A DNA stretch of 64,000 nt from Vitrella brassicaformis. Its lineage: Eukaryota; Sar; Vitrellaceae. Both the position numbers and the translations under genes were made by a program. The notes beneath the pieces are model-generated. The model was not told where the DNA came from. It was given only the letters and a program-made list of their open reading frames with translations, and made no database searches. Location of the stretch: NCBI GenBank assembly GCA_001179505.1, contig CDMY01000386.1:6801-70800 (forward strand). Reading direction: 5' to 3'. Each line of letters begins with the position of its first letter. The stretch's first letter is position 1. This document shows, piece by piece, positions 57,801 through 64,000 of the stretch.

Positions 57801-60800
57801 GCGGCAGTGCCCACCCGCACTCCTCTACCACCTCACACACGCTGAAGTCAAGGAGAAGCCGCCGAAAGGTCAGCCCCCTCTCCCTCTCTGCCATGTCTGT
57901 GCTGGATGGATGGGTGGGTGGGTGGATGGGTCGTCAGATTTGCGCAACGGTCGTGTGTTGAACCAGAAGGCCAAGTGGAAGGTGCCCGTGAAGGACACCG
58001 AGGCCACATGGGTGGAGTTCGTGCAGCGCGGCCTGGCGGGAGAGGAGCCGGTGGACGACTGCCTCATCACACGCATCACCAGAGAGCTCGCAGGTGCGCA
58101 CACACAACCAATCCATTGCATATGGTTGGTGCGATCGGTCCACCCACACACAGGTCAGGAGGAGGTGTTTGTGTTCGACTTCGACTTGCTGGGTCTCCGG
58201 CGGCTGGACGAATTCTCCCGCACGGCCGACTACAAGCTCTTCGTCGACTCCTTCTGGCCCACACCGCCACGCGTCGAACTGTCGGTGAGACGCCAAAGCC
58301 AACCAGAGCCTTCTTCTTGGCATCCATCCATCCATCGTGTGTGTGTGTGTGTCAGATCTCAGGGTCTGATTTGCCGTGTCCGAACCTGACGTATGCCGCC
58401 AAGGCGAGGGGCATGTTCGAGGCCCTGGCCTCGGGGTTCTTCACGCAGGCGTCGGGGGCAGACGCCAGCCAGAGACGCAAGATTTCCAGAAAGGACACTG
58501 AGGAGGGTAGGTGCGCACACAGGCAGACACACAGGCAGGCAGGCAGGCAGGCAGGGATGTCTAGCTGGGGATTTGGGATTGGTTGCTGTCTGTGTGTGTG
58601 TAGAGGCTGTCGGCGTCCGCATCACATCTCCCCACTACGCCACGCCCATGCTCGAGTACCTGCAGGTAACCAACAGCTGCCAACACAGCCACAGACAATG
58701 AACCTACGCAACCCCCTCCTCTCTCCCCCTCCGCCTCCTTTCGTCCCCATACAGATTGAGCCCGAGGCCACAATGACCGGCGTGACCAACAACGCCGCCA
58801 ACAATGTCGTCAACAATCACGGCGTCCCGGACACCGCCCGCGACAGCATCGGCAGCGGCAGTGGCGGCGCCGACACCTCCCGCGACACATCCCGCTACCA
58901 GACGCGCGTCATCATGCCCGACCTGACCTTCCGCCTAGAAGGCCAGAAGCAGGCCACCCTGTCGGTGTCGCTGCAGGACTACAAGCACGTTGTGCAGTCG
59001 GGGACGCCAGAGAAGGAAGACGAGGACGACCTGCTGGTGCTGACACGTGAAGTGCAGGAGGTGGATACCGCCGCACGGGCGCAGGGGGGCCTGGGGGTGG
59101 GGGGCAAGGCAGTCGCCAGACCGGTCCCCTTGACGGCAGAAATAAAAGAGGTGGGGAGGGAGGGAGGGAGGAGAGAGAGAGAGTGGAATGGCTGTGTGTG
59201 CGTGTATACAGGCGTTTGACAAGAAGGCGAAGCCCATGGAGCATCTGGTCGCGATGAACGCGCCGATTGTCGAGGTCACTGTGGACATCTACGCCGGTCG
59301 GTGTGACCACCAGCACTCTTCTGAAGAGTGAATGAATGAGTATTATTGCTGGTCGGTCCCGTGTGTGTGTGTGTTGTGTTGGTCAGAGGCCGATGGCGAG
59401 CTGATATTTGACGAGGACGTCAAGGTGGGTCGGTTCATCCTCGACCACGACCTCTTCACCATCGGCCCCTCGGAGATGCAGACCATGAAAGGCATCACCA
59501 CCAAAACGGTCAGGGCGTGGCCTGGATGACACGCCCACCGAGAGAGAGAGGGAAGGACTGTGTGCTGGCTGCCTGGCCTCTGCAGGACCAGAAGTTCAAC
59601 CAAGACGACCTTCTCGTCAACGCACCTCCCGAGGAAAGGGCCAGGGCATTCACCAACCCACTCCTCATGGTAATAGCTAGCAACAACCCACACACAACAC
59701 AAGGCACACGCGAAACATTCCTCCCTCCCTGTCTGTCTGTGCCATTCTGTCCGCCCGTCCCAGGTGGACCTCAACGACAGAGGCTGGACGAGCGAAGATT
59801 ACGAGAAGCGCAAGCCCTTCGCCCCCCTGACCATGATGGCCGGACCCACCGCCCTCCTCGACCAGAAGACCACCAGACGCCCATCACCACCACAAGGGGG
59901 CGATCAGCAGACCGCTGCTGCTGCTGCCGCCAAAGCCAAGGCGGCTCCCAAGGCGGCCCCAGCACCGGCCTCCGGGACTGGTCCGCAGCAGTCGTCCCCG
60001 GCGGATCTGTCGAGCCAGATGGCGGCCCTATTCGACACCGACAAGGCCATCAAGGAGAACATGCGGACCTTCCTGCGGCCGGTGGGGCACAAGGTCGACC
60101 TCAACGACAACAAAGGGTCAGCCAGTGAGTGGGTGGGTGGGTGGGTGGATGGGCACAAGAACCAGACCGAATGACGCGTTGGCCCTTTCTTTCTCGTCTC
60201 TCTCTCTGTTCTTCGGCCGGTCTGCTAGGTCTCACGTGTTGGCGCGTCTGCGGATGTACAGCGTCGACAAGGCCGACACGACCAAGGGGTCGGCCAGGTC
60301 GGTGGCCCCAGTCACCTCGGCCCAGTTCGAGCCATTCGAGGGCATCGACTTCGAGCCGACCATGAACATAGTGGAGATCAAGTCGCAGATTGACGGGGAG
60401 GTCGTGTGGCGCACCAAGAAGCACCAGTACAAAGACGCGGGGGAGCTGCTGCTCATCCTCAAGGCAGAGGACGGCTACTACCGAATCGACGTGCCGACAT
60501 TCGACATTCGGTCGGTCCAGAGAGGCGAAATGAGGGAGAGAGAGAGAGAGAGAGAGGCCCATGCATCGCCTCTCTGTGTGCGTCTGTGTGTGTGGGTGTG
60601 GCAGTTTCCCGTACGAGACGGGCTTTTGGGTGTACGAGACCACCACACAGAAGTTCGATGACCTGGAACGGGAGTACGCACAGACAGACAGACCTGCACA
60701 CAACAGAGCAGTGTCGATGGTCATGTGAGCCATGTGTGTCGTGTGTGGTGTGCGGTGTGCGGTGTGTGTCAGGGTTGAGCGTGAAGACATCCGGAAGCAA

Positions 60801-62339
60801 ATCGCGAACCTCAAGAAGGGCAACAGGAAGAAACCCAAACACAAGCGAAGGGTTGGCATGCAAGAGAGAGACAGAGAGAGAGTGGGAGCCTTGTGTGTCA
60901 TGCATGCGATGCGGTGTGCATGTCAGGAGCACAAGGAAAAGATCAAGGAGCTGAACCTGTCGCTCAAAGCCACAGAAAAAACCGAGCAAGAATCGGTAAC
61001 TAACTAACGGCTCCACACCACACACACCTACATCAGCAAGTGCAGAGGGGTGTGTGTGTGTGTGTAGAAGGACCAGCCATTGGGTCGTCTCCCGAAGCAC
61101 CACACGCTTGACGCCTTTGGCATCACGGCGACCGACATGAAGACGCTCGGCTACAAGTACCCCCTCCCCATCAGCAGGGGCGAGTTCGTCCTCAGACTCA
61201 AGAAGCGAAAGGCCATCGTAGCTGACAGGTCAGCCAGGCGACCCACACAGAGCCCAACATATATGTGTGTGTGTATGGGTGTGTGTAGGGACCAAGTTGA
61301 CGAGAGCGACAACACGCTGTTTTCGACGCTCAACCTGAAGCCCGTGTGCAACCTGGTGGAGCCGCTCGTCACCGGCGAGACTCTCAAACCCGTCGGACTC
61401 CTCAAGGTAGCCAGATCATTGAAACGGCTGGCAACCGAGCGAAGCGGCGGATGCGTGTGTGTGTGTGTGTGTGTGTGAGCAGGGGCATGTGTCGATCAAG
61501 CATCTCGATAGCCGCAAGAAGGGCGAGAAGACCGAGGTCGCGAAGCCGCCGCCGCCGGCCGAGGGCAAGAAGGTGCAGGTGCAGCTGCCGCCCGCGGCCG
61601 CCGAGGACAAGAAGGTGCATGAGTGGGAGATGACGCCCGCCCGTCAGATGAACTGTAAAGAGGTCAGTTGGTCACTTACACACGCAGACACACACACAGA
61701 CGCTCCCCTGTGTTGTGTGTGTGATGTCAGGAGCGTGTGATGGTTCACGTGTACGTGTTGACGGCTCGCGACCTGAAGAACGTCGACATCATCGGCAAGT
61801 CGGATCCCTTCCTCGAGATCTCACTGGCCGGCAAGAAGGAGACATCCAAGAAAGTCTTCAACGAGTCAGCACAGACACGCATTAGCTTAGACACCGGAGC
61901 ACGGCTGCCTGTATCTGCTTGTGTGCAGGGATTTGGACCCCGATTTCTATGAGCACTTCACGCTCATGGCGACCGTACCTGGCGACTCGCTGCTCACCAT
62001 CGCTGTCAAAGAGAAACACACAGAGAGAGAGCTTTGGTCGTCCATCTCCCCACACTCGTGTGTGTGTGTGTGTGTGTGCAGGTGATGGACCAGGGCAGCG
62101 TGTCCAACACCTTGATGGGCAAGGTCAACATCGACCTAGAGGACAGGTAGGTGCACACCCATTCCATCCTCTGCCGCACACACCCCATCCCTTGTCTGTT
62201 GTCTGGTCTGCACGTCTCTCTCTTTCTGTGTGCAGATGGCTGGCACTGCAGCGGCGCAAGCCCACTCAAGAGGAGAAGGACAAGTGAGCAAACACACATT
62301 CCCCCTCCCCTCCCCCCCAACACACACGCACCCTCCCTG

Positions 62340-62376
<37 letters not shown>

Positions 62377-64000
62377 CATTAGAAGTAGAGATCAAGGAGG
62401 ACGGCTCCTCGCCCACCTTCGGGCCCAGCAGCTCCGGCTCGCCATCGCCACTCGTCCGGGGCAGCAGGGGCACCAGTCAAAAGCTCTCCATTCCGGGCGG
62501 CAGCCGTGCCGCCAGTGCTTCTGCTGCGGCCGCTGCTGCCGTGGCGGTCAAGAAGGAGACCTTCCTGCCGCCGCGCAAGAACAGCCCAATCGAGATCATG
62601 CCGCTGCGCATGGGCGACGGCGGCGATGGCCTCACCACGGGCAATCTCAGATACTTCATAGACCTGGTGGGTTTGGTTGGGGTGGGTGGTGGCGGGCGCA
62701 GACAGGGAGGGGCGGTGGTTTGTTTGTGCGGTCGGTGTCAGGTGCGCGAGGCCGACCCTTACAAGGAGGTGGGTCTGGCGGAGTTGAGTTTCTCCATCGA
62801 GTTTGAGCTGCGCGTCATCGTCTGGAATGTCACGGACATATCCGTCTTCAAAGACATCGGTCGGCACACCACACCACACCACACCCACTCACACCGCTCT
62901 CACTGTTTGGTTGCTTGACTTACAGGAGGTCGGAACGACGTCATGATAGAGATCACCTTGTCGGTTTGGAACTTCTTCGGCGAGGTCACCGAGACGACCC
63001 TGCAGACGGACGTGCACAAGTTCGCCCGCGAGAGGGCCAACTTCAACTGGCGCATGAAATTCCCAATCAAGCTGCCCGCCGCTGCTGTCGATATGAAGGT
63101 GCGGATGCGCGTGTGTGTGGCCCTTGTGTGTCTGTGTCCCTTGTGTGTTGGGTGGTGGGTGTCCTGACGTGTGTGTGTCTGTGTGTGGATGGGTTCGTTA
63201 GTGTCGGATTGTGGACTGCGACACGCTCTCTGGCGACGATGTCATCTACGACGATGAGACCATTCCGCTCGACGACCTCTGCAGGTACTCTTGCACACGA
63301 CCGTCCCTCTCTCTGTGTGTGTGGGTTGATGGATGGATGGATGAGTGGATGAGTGGATGAGTGGTGCAGGTACTCGCTGAAGCAGAAGATGGAGCACAGG
63401 CCGCTCCTGCCCCCCCTGCAGTACCCCGTCATCTTCGACTCGCCCAGACAAGACGACTTGTAAGCAACCCGCCCATCCACCAACCCATCAGCCCGAACAC
63501 GTGTCCATGTGCGTGCGTGTGTGTGTGTGTGTGTGTGTGCAGTTTGGGGAGTCTGTGCGGGTCCTGTTGTCCGACCCTCCGGTGGGGCAGCCTCTGCTGC
63601 CGACCCCCGCCTGACGAGGACGACGATGACGCCCCACGACGGGGCTGCTGCGGACGCCGGAGGGACATGTACGCGAGCAACTGCACACACACACATACAC
63701 ACACACCCATGTCTGCGCAGCTTGATCACGCCCGCCAAGTTGTCGATGCGTCTGGAGATGGTGCCGATGGACGTGGCCAAGGCCGAGCCAGTGGGGACGG
63801 GCCGCAGCGAGCCCAACGTCAACCCGTTCCTGGGCGAGCCGCAGGACAGAGTCGAGTGGTCCCTCTGCCTATCGGTCAGCCACACAGGCGGGGCGGGGCT
63901 GGTTCAGTCACTGGTGCACAGTGCGATCGATGATGCGTGTGTGTCCGTGTGTGTGTGTGTGTGTGTGCGTCTTCAGAATCCCTGCAAGTTCCTGGAGATT
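51893..64000 (+). CDS. Ferlin (multi-C2 membrane-fusion protein), 3' end beyond window
   Basis: Fifty-five exons (51893..52006, 52102..52395, 52480..52595 ... 63721..63874, 63977..>64000) join in phase to at least 2502 aa; the frame is open at the window edge. The first C2 domain (about 70-165) keeps calcium-type Asp in SLSDPYVDV and VYDKDTLSANDPLG. Further C2-like units follow, including VYVLTARDLKNVDIIGKSDPF, where the second loop lacks the D-x-D pair. A ferlin-type C2 near the end reads FELRVIVWNV, TDVHKFARERANFNWRMKF. The final block VAKAEPVGTGRSEPNVNPFL is the conserved ferlin linker before the C-terminal transmembrane helix, which should lie just outside. Ferlins drive calcium-dependent vesicle fusion; apicomplexan FER proteins act in secretory-organelle discharge. 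Two introns start with GC. Confidence 0.93.

Noticed and set aside
1-64000. tRNA and rRNA genes
   Set aside because: No cloverleaf with T-loop and D-loop consensus or rRNA-like conserved blocks was noticed by eye; a covariance scan was not possible.

Overview
The window is nuclear DNA of an intron-rich protist. Genes are split into many short exons (up to 55) by introns of mostly 60-110 nt, coding GC is high, and protein-coding genes lie on both strands almost back to back. A MyoF-type myosin (six IQ motifs, WD40 tail), a very long ferlin and a tandem CCCH protein point to an alveolate close to Apicomplexa. A chromerid such as Vitrella is my best guess; this is inference from gene content and style, not a database match. 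There is no sign of bacterial or phage DNA. Two 300-N assembly gaps are present (13522-13821 and 31097-31396).

Layout: 369-3158 (+) unrecognised 774-aa protein; 3427-5059 (+) CCCH zinc-finger protein; 5060-9777 gene-poor block of microsatellites; 9778-11948 (-) F-box-like member of a repeat-poor paralogous family; 12280-21857 (+) 41-exon myosin with a Ras-like domain and WD40 repeats; 23037-31007 (-) 2354-aa pseudokinase-like/WD40 protein; 31526-32795 (+) ERI1-type exonuclease; 33491-35471 (+) Tudor-like protein; 36700-38544 (-) deiodinase-like selenoprotein fused to glutaredoxin, with two SECIS-like hairpins downstream; 38768-39963 (+) multi-pass membrane protein; 40532-42183 (-) RING-like protein, structure uncertain; 42508-45322 (+) second F-box-like paralogue with a helical N-terminus; 45764-46776 (-) four-TM protein; 47098-49836 (+) FtsJ-type methyltransferase fold; 50111-51810 (-) two overlapping coiled-coil reading frames; 51893 to the window edge (+) ferlin, still open at base 64000.

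Gene models were built by hand: every junction was checked for GT/GC...AG ends and for phase, and where I give exon lists the total is a multiple of three. The strongest discoveries are (1) an in-frame TGA at the exact selenocysteine position of a deiodinase active site, with paired SECIS-like elements in the 3' flank, (2) a Ras-superfamily domain inserted between the coiled coil and the WD40 propeller of the MyoF-type myosin, and (3) a pair of diverged F-box-like paralogues, one of which appears to use a 28-nt intron. The genes do not form one pathway; common themes are membrane traffic (myosin, ferlin, possibly the pseudokinase/WD40 protein), RNA metabolism (CCCH, ERI1, FtsJ) and redox chemistry (selenoprotein).
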